This document shows, in pieces, positions 17,304 through 25,537 of a DNA stretch of 64,000 nt (positions are counted from its first letter, which is position 1; the number at the start of each line of letters is the position of its first letter). Source of the DNA: Paenibacillus faecis (lineage in GTDB: Bacteria; Bacillota; Bacilli; Paenibacillales; Paenibacillaceae); assembly GCF_008084145.1 (NCBI RefSeq), contig NZ_VSDO01000002.1:992001-1056000 (forward strand), written 5' to 3'. The notes beneath the pieces are model-generated. The model was not told the DNA's origin. It was given only the letters and a program-made list of their open reading frames with translations, and did not search any database. The position numbers and the translations under genes are program-made.

Positions 17304-18128
17304 ATGCTATCGATTGGAGAATTCTCGAAAATTTGCAAAGTTTCGACCAAGACGCTGCGGTATTATGACGAGATCGGTCTGATTCATCCGGATCAGATCC
17401 ACCCTGAAAACGGGTACAGATATTACTCGATCACTCAGTTGGAAAAGATGCTCCTGATTCAACGCCTGAAAGCCTATCATTTTTCCCTGGATGAGATCAA
17501 AGAGATACTTGCATGGGAAGAGGATCAGGCGGAGGAACATCTGCATGTCCGTTTGCATCGTAAAAAAAGAGAGATCGAAGAACATATCCAGGCCTACGTA
17601 TCGACCTTGGAGCAAATCCATCGCGATATCGGCAGACTGGAGCAAGGGATGCCCGTCATGTCCTTCGTTGACCATATCCAGGTGGAGTTGGTGGAGACGC
17701 GTCCGCGGAATGTCCTTTTCATCCGCCAAAAACTAAGTGCGGACGATTATGCGGCAGGTTATGGAACGTATTTCGCGAAACTCTACGAACGAATCGCCAC
17801 GGAAACACTCACCTTGCAAGGAACGCCGATGACGATCTATCACAGCCCGGAGTATGATCCGGCCGGCAATGATACGGAATTTGCCATCCCGGTCGCGGAA
17901 GCGGTGAAGGGGACGCGGAATTTTCCCGGCGGTCTCTGCGCAAGGTCGGTACTTAAAGGAGCTTACCCGGAGCTCACGGCGGTTTATGCCAGGTTAAGGA
18001 GTTGGGTGGAGGAGGAAGGGTACGCTCTAACGGGTGCGCCTTACGAAGTCTATGTGACCGATCCGATAAAAACCGGGGATGCCGGGGATCTGGTTACCGA
18101 AGTGTATTTTCCCGTTAAGAAAAAATAG
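17304..18128 (+). CDS. MerR-family regulator with GyrI-like effector domain
   Basis: Multidrug-type activator of 274 residues. It has a winged helix (1-70) with LSIGEFSKICKVSTKTLRYY and the YDEIGLIHP signature, a long dimerisation coiled coil (75-118), and a C-terminal GyrI-like/BmrR-type ligand domain (about 125-272). The layout is that of BmrR/BltR, which sense lipophilic cations. RBS GGGAGGAGG precedes the ATG. The serine hydrolase 28 nt downstream is probably cotranscribed, so it may be the regulated output. Confidence 0.88.
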   Translation: MLSIGEFSKICKVSTKTLRYYDEIGLIHPDQIHPENGYRYYSITQLEKMLLIQRLKAYHFSLDEIKEILAWEEDQAEEHLHVRLHRKKREIEEHIQAYVSTLEQIHRDIGRLEQGMPVMSFVDHIQVELVETRPRNVLFIRQKLSADDYAAGYGTYFAKLYERIATETLTLQGTPMTIYHSPEYDPAGNDTEFAIPVAEAVKGTRNFPGGLCARSVLKGAYPELTAVYARLRSWVEEEGYALTGAPYEVYVTDPIKTGDAGDLVTEVYFPVKKK

Positions 18129-18156
18129 CAGATGAGTTAAGAGGAGGAATGCAAAT

Positions 18157-19173
18157 ATGCCAGAGAACGTGTGGCCCAGTGAAGCCTGGCCGGCAGCCGA
18201 TCCCGAAAGTGTGGGGCTGAATGCGGAGAGACTTATGGGGCTGGAACCCGAAATAACGGAGAATTACGGCAACATCAACGGCATTGTGATCGTGAAAAAC
18301 GGAGCTGCAGCGTATGAAAAATACTTCAACGGTTACGGACCGTACGAGGCGCATCATGTGGCGTCGGTGACCAAATCCATCGTATCCGTTCTTGTGGGGA
18401 TGGCGATCGATTCCGGATTTATACAAAATGCGGATCAAAAGATACTGGACTTTTTTCCGGAATATTCTACCGAACGCGACCATCCCGTGAAAAAAGAAAT
18501 CACGCTGCGCCACCTGCTGACGATGACGGCTCCTTATCCTTTTGAAGACTGGCAGGAACCGCTCGACAAGTTGTGCACGCAGCCCGACTGGGTCGAATAT
18601 ACGCTGAATATGCTGGGACATCAGGGGGAGCCGGGGAGGTTCAAATATTCCACCTCGGGAGCGCATTTGCTGTCGGCGATCCTCACCCGCGCCACAGGTC
18701 AAAGCGCCCGGGCATTCGCCAATGAACGGTTGTTCGGACCACTAGGGATGAAGGTGATTCCGGATTATGGGATGGAAGGGTACGGGTTTGAGGACCTGTT
18801 CGGCGCAAAGGTGAAAGGGTGGGTCACGGATCCGCAAGGAAACTCCACGGGGGGATGGGGGCTGACGCTAACGCCGCGCGACATGGCGCGTTTTGGTTTG
18901 CTGTGTTTAAACCGCGGCACCTGGAACGGACGCAGCCTGGTTTCCGAGCACTGGATGCTGGAGTCCACGGCGATGACCCCCCATCATTACGGCTACCTGT
19001 GGTGGCTGCGGGAAGAGGATGGCGTTGTTGCTTACATGGCTATGGGCGACGGCGGGAATATCATCTGCTGCGTCCCTGAACATGAGTTGGTTGTCGCCAT
19101 CGCTTCCGGGTTTATGATGAACCCTCGGGATCGATGGACCTTGATCAAAGAATGGATACTGCCGGCGAAGTGA
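18157..19173 (+). CDS. Serine beta-lactamase-fold hydrolase
   Basis: Penicillin-binding-protein/class C beta-lactamase-like hydrolase of 338 residues. It has the SxxK nucleophile motif S70-V-T-K73 in HHVASVTKSIVSVL and a YSTSG motif (about 167) in the place of YxN. It lacks a signal peptide, so it is probably cytoplasmic and an esterase or amidase, not a resistance enzyme. GAGGAGG stands 7 nt before the ATG. It follows the MerR regulator with a 28-nt gap and ends at a terminator, a likely two-gene operon under the MerR promoter. Confidence 0.82.
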   Translation: MPENVWPSEAWPAADPESVGLNAERLMGLEPEITENYGNINGIVIVKNGAAAYEKYFNGYGPYEAHHVASVTKSIVSVLVGMAIDSGFIQNADQKILDFFPEYSTERDHPVKKEITLRHLLTMTAPYPFEDWQEPLDKLCTQPDWVEYTLNMLGHQGEPGRFKYSTSGAHLLSAILTRATGQSARAFANERLFGPLGMKVIPDYGMEGYGFEDLFGAKVKGWVTDPQGNSTGGWGLTLTPRDMARFGLLCLNRGTWNGRSLVSEHWMLESTAMTPHHYGYLWWLREEDGVVAYMAMGDGGNIICCVPEHELVVAIASGFMMNPRDRWTLIKEWILPAK

Positions 19174-19193
19174 GAAGGCGGCCCGATTGCTAT

Positions 19194-19242
19194 AAAGCCT
19201 GGCTTCACGACCCCTTCGGGTTGGAGAAGACAGGCTTTTTTT
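19194..19242 (+). terminator. Rho-independent terminator after serine hydrolase gene
   Basis: Stem AAAGCCTG/CAGGCTTT enclosing an inner GACCCC/GGGTTG hairpin, then T7. Confidence 0.8.
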
Positions 19243-19514
19243 GCGCTGCGCTGGACGCCGGATCATAGTGAATCGGGTATTTTATTAGATCCCCCGGACG
19301 TTCTCCACTCTATTGCTCCTGCGGCAGATTTGCTATACTTTCAATGAGAGAACTTGTGGACTGGAAAAATAGAGAGGTTCCTTGCTTCGATTTAACGTGT
19401 TTAGCGTTGCACTAACCCGAAGGATCTAGTGGCCGTAACCGCCTCCCTTTGAAGCAGGTCGGGTGGATAAGGGCTTTTTGAGACGTTATTTTGTCGAAAT
19501 CGTCCCATCGGTGA
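19243..19514. other. Intergenic stretch without recognisable gene
   Basis: I find no reading frame with plausible start and ribosome binding site, and no homology I recognise, before the hairpin repeats that begin at 19515. Confidence 0.5.
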
Positions 19515-19666
19515 GAAATAGCGGTCTTTTGGGGCCTTATTTTAGGGAAAAGCGGGCCGAAAACCGATTTTTGGACTCCCATCAGTGAAATAAGTCCCTT
19601 TTTGGCCGCTATTTTTCACGTAAAAGCGAATTTGGGCGAAATAGCAGCCTAAAACGCCGCTATTAT
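19515..19666. repeat. GAAATAGC hairpin repeat family (three units)
   Basis: Three units of about 29 bp at 19515-19543, 19587-19616 and 19638-19666. Each starts GAAATA(A/G) and ends TTATTTT or CTATTTTT, so each is nearly its own reverse complement. The second unit is close to the reverse complement of the first. This is a different family from the TGCA units and the four-hairpin blocks, but has the same size and design. Confidence 0.6.
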
Positions 19667-19864
19667 AACGGGCGGCAAGTGAGATTACGGGGTCGGCAAC
19701 ACCATGTCAGGTTTAATGCAACGCCAGTGCGCTATTATAAGTTTTTCCAGTTAATTATGCGAATACATGGTCCGAGATTAGAAATAACGGGAGGATATTC
19801 CGTTATCACTCGAAAGCTAAGGCGATGTATCGGTTATTTGATACGAGAAAGAGAGGACCCTGAA

Positions 19865-20362
19865 ATGGCCGAAGTCAACAAAACGAATGCGATGCGCTTG
19901 CTCGATAAAACGAAAACGCCGTACGAAATACACGCCTACGATCCGGAGGACGGCCAGATCCACGGCACCGCCGTCGCGGAGAAGATCGGCAAACCGCCGG
20001 AAAAGGTGTTCAAAACCCTGGTCGCTCATCAAGGAGCGGCCGTCTTCGTGTTCGTCATCCCCGTTGCCGCGGAACTGGATCTGAAGCTGGCGGCCAAAGC
20101 CGCGGGCGTCAAAAAGGTGGAAATGCTGCCGCTGAAGGATTTACTGAACCGGACGGGCTATATTCGCGGCGGATGCTCGCCGGTAGGGATGAAAAAGCTG
20201 TATCCTACGTTTCTGGACAGCAGCGCGGAGGACTTGGACAGGATCCTGGTCAGCGCCGGAAAAATCGGGCTGCAAATGGAACTCGCACCCTTGGCTTTGG
20301 CCGAGCAGGTGAAGGGAAAGTTCGTTCCGTTGGTCCGTTTGGAGGGAATAGAGGGGGAATGA
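19865..20362 (+). CDS. ybaK: YbaK/EbsC family Cys-tRNA(Pro) deacylase
   Basis: Trans-editing deacylase that hydrolyses cysteine mischarged on tRNA-Pro. It has 165 residues and the conserved YbaK features THYEIHAY-like N-terminus (TPYEIHAYDPEDGQIHG), the catalytic-loop Lys in KVFKTLVAH, and the C-terminal GYIRGGCSPVGMKK. ATG at 19865 follows GAGAGG at 8 nt; the in-frame region upstream overlaps repeats and lacks a binding site. Free-standing, not in an operon. Confidence 0.9.
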   Translation: MAEVNKTNAMRLLDKTKTPYEIHAYDPEDGQIHGTAVAEKIGKPPEKVFKTLVAHQGAAVFVFVIPVAAELDLKLAAKAAGVKKVEMLPLKDLLNRTGYIRGGCSPVGMKKLYPTFLDSSAEDLDRILVSAGKIGLQMELAPLALAEQVKGKFVPLVRLEGIEGE

Positions 20363-20445
20363 CGGTGGGCCGGCGACGTTTACGCCGAGTTGACAGCAGG
20401 CCGACCGATAGGACTATTAAAAGGGGCAATACCATGAGCATGAGC

Positions 20446-20637
20446 GAAAACCTGCAAATCTGCAACTTTTTCTCCGGGATTTTCTGATCCAGCCGAAATT
20501 CCTGCGAAAATGCAGGAATTTCGACGGTTTTGAGCGATATGGGGAGTATCGAGTTTTAGAAGATGTATATTTGCAGGAATTTCGCGATTTCTCAAGCAAG
20601 ACGCGATAAAAGATGCATATTTGCAGGTTTTTTATCG
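20446..20637. repeat. TGCA hairpin repeat array, locus 2 (four units)
   Basis: Units at 20446-20474 and 20494-20523 run forward. Units at 20559-20586 and 20609-20637 run in reverse (AGATGTATATTTGCAGG and AGATGCATATTTGCAGG). All match the units at 7.5-7.7 kb. The opposed orientation here, against four parallel units there, shows that each unit is an independent mobile or copied element. Confidence 0.75.
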
Positions 20638-20722
20638 CGTCATGAGCTAACCGATGGTGCTGCATCAAACCTCGTTAGTTATGCGGGTGTACCACAAGCA
20701 GTTTACGGATCGTGGTGGCGGA

Positions 20723-21034
20723 CTAAACCACCACCGCCGTTCCGCTGACGGAGACCATCAGCATGCCTTCGCGCACGACTTCATAATCGATGTCGACGCC
20801 GATGATGGCTGTTGCCCCCATGCGGGAAGCCTGCTGCCTCATTTCCGCGAACGCGGTGTCCCTCGCTTCCTGCAGCTTGTCTTCATAGGCGCCGGAACGT
20901 CCTCCGACAACGTCGGTGATCGAAGCGAGAAAGTCACGGAACACATTGGCGCCCATGATTACCTCGCCGGTAACGATACCCAGATACTGTATCACAGGAT
21001 GTCCCTCAATCGTAGAAGTCGTGGTCATTAACAT
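20723..21034 (-). CDS. UPF0145/YbjQ family protein
   Basis: Homo-oligomeric beta-rich protein of 103 residues in the YbjQ (UPF0145) family. The hallmarks are [20 protein letters not shown] at the start, [20 protein letters not shown] in the middle, and the end [15 protein letters not shown]. The fold suggests heavy-metal or small-ligand binding, but no activity is firmly known. ATG at 21034 follows AAGGAGG at 9 nt. Single gene. Confidence 0.88.
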   Translation of the reverse strand: MLMTTTSTIEGHPVIQYLGIVTGEVIMGANVFRDFLASITDVVGGRSGAYEDKLQEARDTAFAEMRQQASRMGATAIIGVDIDYEVVREGMLMVSVSGTAVVV

Positions 21035-21296
21035 AATCAATATCCTCCTTGGGAAACTTCGGTTTTGGTTTGTTACGCAGGAAGGGCGGGTTGGTTTCAA
21101 AAAAGGATTTGAGCCTTCCGACCTTTATGGGAACTGCCTGTGGCGGGTGGAATCCACATGAACATCTGTGAAAAAAAGCGCACAAATCTTTCCACCAGTA
21201 CACAGCTTGCCGCTTCCATGGTAAACTAGCGCTATGCCTCACTACAGCGTCGAGGCGGTGCTTGATTATAATTACATCATAACCCGGAGGGCAAAC

Positions 21297-22526
21297 ATGA
21301 AAACACTACTGCACAGGTGGAGCCGGTTAAGTCTAGTCACACGCATTTTTCTGGGAATTATCGTGGGTGTCATCCTGGCTTTGGCTTTCCCTAAGGCGAC
21401 CGGCATCGCACTATTCGGCTCCTTATTCGTATCCGCGTTAAAAGCGGTTGCTCCCGTACTGGTTCTGCTCCTTGTAATGGCAGCGATCTCGAATCATAAA
21501 AAGGGCGGCCGGACGAACATGAAATCGATACTCGCGCTATACGGACTAAGCACTTTCTCGGCGGGGTTGATCGCGGTGATCGTCAGTTTTATTTTTCCGG
21601 TGAAGTTGTCTCTCACGACAGGGGACAGTGACCTGACTCCGCCCGGCGATATTGTTGAAGTACTGCAAACTTTGCTGTTCAACGTTGTGGATAATCCGGT
21701 GAGAGCTTTGCTTGAAGCCAATTATATCGGTATTCTGGCCTGGGCCATTCTACTCGGGGTTGCCTTAAAAGGGGCCAGTGATCAGACCAAAAGCATGCTC
21801 ACCCAGTTCTCGGACGCGGTCTCGCAAATCGTCAAATGGGTGATCCAGTTTGCGCCTTTCGGCATCATGGGACTGGTGTTTAGTACGATTACCGCAAACG
21901 GGCTCGCTTCCTTGCTCGATTACGGAAAATTGCTGCTCGTTCTCGTCGGCTGCATGTTATTCATGGCGCTGGTGATCAATCCGTTGATCGTATATGTGAA
22001 TATTCGGTCGAACCCCTATCCTTTGGTGCTCAGCTGTTTGAAAGAAAGCGGGATCACGGCGTTCTTCACGCGCAGTTCCGCCGCCAACATTCCGGTCAAT
22101 ATGCGGCTGTGCGAAAAATTGAAGCTGGACAAGGATACGTATTCCGTATCCATTCCTTTGGGCGCGACGATCAATATGGCGGGTGCGGCGGTGACCATTT
22201 CCGTCTTGACCCTCGCCGCCGTCCATACGCTGGGGATTTCCGTCGATTTTGGAACGGCGCTGATTCTGAGCGTGGTTTCCGCGATCGCCGCCGCGGGGGC
22301 TTCCGGCGTGGCCGGAGGGTCGCTGCTGCTTATCCCGCTCGCCTGCAGCTTGTTCGGCATTTCGAATGACATTGCCATGCAAGTCGTCGGCGTCGGCTTT
22401 ATCATCGGCGTTTTGCAGGATTCCTTCGAGACGGCTCTCAATTCCTCCTCCGACGTGCTGTTTACCGCAACCGCGGAATATGCGAAGAAGCGGAAAGAGG
22501 GCTCGAAAACAACGGTGAATGCCTAA
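21297..22526 (+). CDS. sstT: Serine/threonine:Na+ symporter
   Basis: Dicarboxylate/amino acid:cation symporter family member of SstT type, 409 residues, importing serine and threonine with sodium. Motifs are the re-entrant loop [14 protein letters not shown], helix 7 [14 protein letters not shown], and the second re-entrant loop [18 protein letters not shown], then [23 protein letters not shown] at 21297 follows CGGAGGG at 6 nt. Monocistronic with its own terminator. Confidence 0.93.
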   Translation: MKTLLHRWSRLSLVTRIFLGIIVGVILALAFPKATGIALFGSLFVSALKAVAPVLVLLLVMAAISNHKKGGRTNMKSILALYGLSTFSAGLIAVIVSFIFPVKLSLTTGDSDLTPPGDIVEVLQTLLFNVVDNPVRALLEANYIGILAWAILLGVALKGASDQTKSMLTQFSDAVSQIVKWVIQFAPFGIMGLVFSTITANGLASLLDYGKLLLVLVGCMLFMALVINPLIVYVNIRSNPYPLVLSCLKESGITAFFTRSSAANIPVNMRLCEKLKLDKDTYSVSIPLGATINMAGAAVTISVLTLAAVHTLGISVDFGTALILSVVSAIAAAGASGVAGGSLLLIPLACSLFGISNDIAMQVVGVGFIIGVLQDSFETALNSSSDVLFTATAEYAKKRKEGSKTTVNA

Positions 22527-22536
22527 ATAAGAAAAC

Positions 22537-22592
22537 AAAGATCGCCTGTCCCGCAGCCTTTCGGCTCAGGATATGGCGATCTTCTTGTTTTG
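22537..22592 (+). terminator. Rho-independent terminator after sstT
   Basis: Stem AAGATCGCC/GGCGATCTT around an inner GC-rich hairpin, then CTTGTTTTG. May serve the convergent Phd-Uma2 gene as well. Confidence 0.75.
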
Positions 22593-22612
22593 TTCGGCGG
22601 CATGTTATTTGT

Positions 22613-23344
22613 TTAAAATTCGGCGAACAGATCCCGCATGGAAACGCGCAGCCCCTGAAACCGCTCCGATTCCACGTACAGGTCTTTGCCGTTGGAATAG
22701 TAAGTGTTGTCCGCGATCTCGCCATCGGCCAAAACGTAAACCGCCGCCTGCTCCTTCATTGGATCAACGATCCAGTACTCCATGACACCGCATGCCCGGT
22801 ACAGTTCGAGTTTGCGGATCAAATCCTTGCTTCGCGTGGCTGGGGACAGCACCTCAACGACCAATGTCGGCGTTCCCGTGTATTTGCCGTTTGCGTCGAT
22901 TTGATCCTTGTCACAAATGACCACCACGTCCGGCTGAACGACGCAAATATTCGTTTCTTCCTTCTTCAGCGTAATGTCGAATGGGGAGGTCAGCGGCTTA
23001 CAGGGTCTCCCTTTGAACCAATTGTAAAACGTACCGATCAGTTCCTGCACGGCATGTTGGTGTTTGTACGTAGGTGAGGCCAGGTTATACACGATGCCGT
23101 CAATCAGCTCAAAGCGCTGTTCCGACGTTTTCGCCAGCTCAAGGAATTCTTCATAGGTCACAGAGCCGCAGCTTAGTTCATAGTTCGCCGCGGCCTCCCT
23201 AATTAAGATGTCATCGCCGCCGGAGAGAGCGGTCAATTTGGCCACATCCTTGCCGTTCCTCGTTACGATGATCTCTTCGCTGGACTCCGCAAACTTTAAG
23301 TACTTCCCGAAATTGTTCTGCATATCGGTGGAAGAAACTCGCAT
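22613..23344 (-). CDS. Phd/YefM antitoxin-like domain fused to Uma2 nuclease fold
   Basis: Two-domain protein of 243 residues. Residues 1-45 (MRVSSTDMQNNFGKYLKF.., IIVTRNGKDVAKLTAL) match the DNA-binding end of Phd/YefM antitoxins. Residues about 62-240 are Uma2 (DUF820), a PD-(D/E)XK-related fold; candidate catalytic residues are E in FELIDGIVY, D in QPDVVVI and E in LVVEVLSPATR. ATG at 23344 follows AGGTGA. In classical systems the Phd domain neutralises a toxin encoded downstream; here it is joined to a nuclease-like domain and no separate toxin follows. Function unknown. Confidence 0.7.
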   Translation of the reverse strand: MRVSSTDMQNNFGKYLKFAESSEEIIVTRNGKDVAKLTALSGGDDILIREAAANYELSCGSVTYEEFLELAKTSEQRFELIDGIVYNLASPTYKHQHAVQELIGTFYNWFKGRPCKPLTSPFDITLKKEETNICVVQPDVVVICDKDQIDANGKYTGTPTLVVEVLSPATRSKDLIRKLELYRACGVMEYWIVDPMKEQAAVYVLADGEIADNTYYSNGKDLYVESERFQGLRVSMRDLFAEF

Positions 23345-23360
23345 CGGATTCACCTCGGAT

Positions 23361-23417
23361 TAGCTATTATATTATATTTTAGCTAATATATTGGTGAATT
23401 TCAATTGAAATTAGCTA
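23361..23417 (-). promoter_or_regulatory. Triple TAGCTA sites upstream of the Phd-Uma2 gene
   Basis: Palindrome TAGCTA at 23361-23366, 23380-23385 and 23412-23417, each within ATTAGCTAAT-like context, in a highly AT-rich promoter region directly upstream of the start. Phd/YefM proteins bind short palindromes at their own promoters, so autoregulation is plausible. The last site overlaps the stop of the next gene. Confidence 0.5.
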
Positions 23418-24365
23418 ATTCTGAATAGTAAGCCGATCTCCGTAGGTGACGCTAAATCGCTCTTCCAGCAGGTCCCAGGCAGGCGTAGGAATACCGGCGC
23501 GATGACTCCATTCACGAAATACGCGGCCCAAAGCGGCCAATTCGTGGGGAGAACCGTCGACCATCCGGCTGACGGGGAGAAGGTGGTAAATTTTCAGGAA
23601 AAACCGAAGCAGTGCAGGGTGGTTCCGGATCAATTTCGCCTGTTTCGCCGGCACCAGAGGAATTCCGAGCGCCTCCAGCACGCGGAACCCTTCGTCCATG
23701 GCCGCGACCATTTGCCGAAGCAGCCCGCTGTCCCCGGCGATTTTTTTCATTTGGCCGTTATAAATGAAAGTGCCGTAGTTGATCGCCAGAATCGGAACGA
23801 TATGATTTTTCAACCAAGCGTCGATATTGTCGTGGTAGATCAGTTTGTATTTGGTTCTGGCAAAAGCCTGATCCAGCAGCGCATGAAAGGGAATAGGACC
23901 GTCCAATCCGCCGATCACCATCCCCACGCCGGCCCGAACGCTGACAATGCGGCCGCCGGGTTGCCTGCGACCGGCGCTGAGCTGGAATCCGAAGGCGATA
24001 TTCTTCCGGGTGGAGACATTCTCCTGAAGATAAGCCTGCATGTCCCGGGCGTCGGTATTATTGCCGACGATCACGATGTTGCTGCTGCGGTTCTCCGCCA
24101 GAATCGGCAGGACGCTCGGAAAGTCGGTAAATTTCATGACCACAAAGATGAGGTCATAGATATCTTCCGGCTCCAGCCGCCGGATCACCCGAACCGGATC
24201 GACTGAGGTTTTAAGCTGGAAATAGTGGCGGATGACGAGGCCGTGCCTCTCCAGTTCCTCCGCGCGCTCGCCTCGCGCCAGCATGGTAACCTCATTGCCC
24301 CCGCGGATCAATGCATGGGCCAGGTAACTGCCCAATACCCCCGCGCCATAAATCAAAACTTTCAT
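23415..24365 (-). CDS. Ketopantoate reductase-family (PanE/ApbA-like) protein
   Basis: NAD(P)-dependent oxidoreductase of 316 residues. The N-terminal Rossmann fold starts MKVLIYGAGVLGSYLAHAL, with the GxGxxG-type loop (GAGVLGS). A C-terminal helical domain follows after about residue 180. Lys and Asn/Glu positions typical of true PanE are only partly recognisable, so the substrate may differ from ketopantoate. It is transcribed away from the TetR gene, with a shared upstream region of about 170 bp. Confidence 0.75.
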   Translation of the reverse strand: MKVLIYGAGVLGSYLAHALIRGGNEVTMLARGERAEELERHGLVIRHYFQLKTSVDPVRVIRRLEPEDIYDLIFVVMKFTDFPSVLPILAENRSSNIVIVGNNTDARDMQAYLQENVSTRKNIAFGFQLSAGRRQPGGRIVSVRAGVGMVIGGLDGPIPFHALLDQAFARTKYKLIYHDNIDAWLKNHIVPILAINYGTFIYNGQMKKIAGDSGLLRQMVAAMDEGFRVLEALGIPLVPAKQAKLIRNHPALLRFFLKIYHLLPVSRMVDGSPHELAALGRVFREWSHRAGIPTPAWDLLEERFSVTYGDRLTIQN

Positions 24366-24538
24366 GTGTGATCCCTCACTTTTTTATATACTGAACATTT
24401 GTTGTATAAATGACGTTTGTTAATTACAATTACCTTAGCACTATACGGAAAGCCGGGGCAATCGCTAAAACGGCCGCCTTTGTTGCATATTCAACAGGGA
24501 GGCCCGAAATGTTCAGAAAAAAAGCGCGGAGGAGAGTT

Positions 24539-25114
24539 ATGGACAGAAGGATCATCAGAACGCGGCAGGCGATCATGGAAGCTTTTGTCGGACTGCTGGA
24601 GGAAAAAGGGTTTGAAAAGGTGACGGTTCAAGATATCGCGGACCGGGCGAACGTCAACCGGGGAACCGTCTATTTGCATTTTACGGATAAATATGACCTG
24701 ATGGAGCAGTGCGTCGAAACTTATTTGCAGCTCCTGTACGAGAGTTGTATGCCGGATGGGGAGGCGAGCAGGATGTCGGCGAAAGCGCTGCTGCTCCGCA
24801 CCTTTGAGTTTATAGAACGGCATGCCTCGATCTATACCACTTTGCTAACGAACCAAGGTGTACCGACGTTTCGGAACCGGATGACGGCGATGGTGGAGCA
24901 GGGAATCGGGGAGCATATTCAAAGCTGTGAGATAACCACTGCGGGCGTGCGGCCCGAGATTCTCGGCCTCTTTTTGTCCAGCGCGGTGGCCGGTTTGGTG
25001 GAGTGGTGGATCATCCACTCGATGCCTTACGCTCCGGAGGCAATGGTAGAGCAATTGCTGGTGCTGCTGGAGCGGAATTTGCTGCCACCCCGGGAGACAC
25101 TAAAGGGAGGATGA
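24539..25114 (+). CDS. TetR/AcrR-family regulator
   Basis: Repressor of 191 residues. The TetR helix-turn-helix reads VTVQDIADRANVNRGTVYLH, followed by FTDKYDLMEQ. The C-terminal ligand domain is of the TetR_C_33-like helical type (ending LLVLLERNLLPP). ATG at 24539 has GGAGGAG at 5 nt. A second candidate ATG at 24509 with GGGAGG at 7 nt would add ten basic residues. It is divergent from the PanE-like gene, which it may control. Confidence 0.85.
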   Translation: MDRRIIRTRQAIMEAFVGLLEEKGFEKVTVQDIADRANVNRGTVYLHFTDKYDLMEQCVETYLQLLYESCMPDGEASRMSAKALLLRTFEFIERHASIYTTLLTNQGVPTFRNRMTAMVEQGIGEHIQSCEITTAGVRPEILGLFLSSAVAGLVEWWIIHSMPYAPEAMVEQLLVLLERNLLPPRETLKGG

Positions 25115-25125
25115 AGGGGGAGCGC

Positions 25126-25337
25126 CGAATTAACAGGAATTCCTCCCGTTAATTCGGTGCCTATGCGGCTGCGGAAGTGAATTAGCTGGAAAACCTCCCG
25201 CTAATTTACCTGATAATATGCATATCGGCGGGTAGGCCGCGAAATAGATGGAGCTTTTCCAGCTAAATCTGATTGAAAAGCCAAAAGCGGTACATTAACA
25301 GGATATTTTCCCGTTAATGATATAGACTCCCGACGGA
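25126..25337. repeat. Four-hairpin composite repeat, copy A
   Basis: Four successive palindromes: GAATTAACAGG..CCCGTTAATTC at 25127-25155, GAATTAGCTGG..CCCGCTAATT at 25179-25207, AAATAGATGG..CCAGCTAAAT at 25242-25268, and CATTAACAGG..CCCGTTAATG at 25293-25319. The block ends in TAGACTCCCGACGG. Between the hairpins the spacer words (ATGCGGCTGC, AAGCGGTACATTAAC) are also shared with copies B and C. No protein is encoded. The right end abuts a relic of a sugar-binding protein gene. Confidence 0.85.
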
Positions 25338-25339
25338 GA

Positions 25340-25442
25340 CGATCGGCGGCGTATCCCCCGCCAACCCGCTGATCGCCACCACGACTGGGCGGATTTGAGC
25401 TTGAATGCGGCGAATCTCCAGAGGCGGTTGGTGGAGAAGTAG
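25340..25442 (+). pseudogene. Decayed tail of a sugar-binding protein gene
   Basis: The stretch GTATCCCCCGCCAACCCGCT.. to the TAG at 25440-25442 aligns with the last part of the intact sugar-binding protein gene at 36172-37566. The first third matches its sequence around 37332-37361 (encoding YPATPLVAT) and the rest matches 37500-37566 (ending GSLVEK-stop), with the intervening 140 bp deleted. The relic has no start or promoter. It begins immediately after composite repeat A. Confidence 0.7.
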
Positions 25443-25537
25443 AGGGAGGTTCAGAGGTTTTACATATATTCCGTAAGAAGCAGCACATTAACTGTATTAG
25501 CAACCCGAGGTAAATAAAATACAAAGAAGGTGCTGCA

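Noticed and set aside
18157-19173. Beta-lactamase resistance gene
   Set aside because: No signal peptide and a YSTSG in place of the usual YxN; better read as a general serine hydrolase of the same fold.
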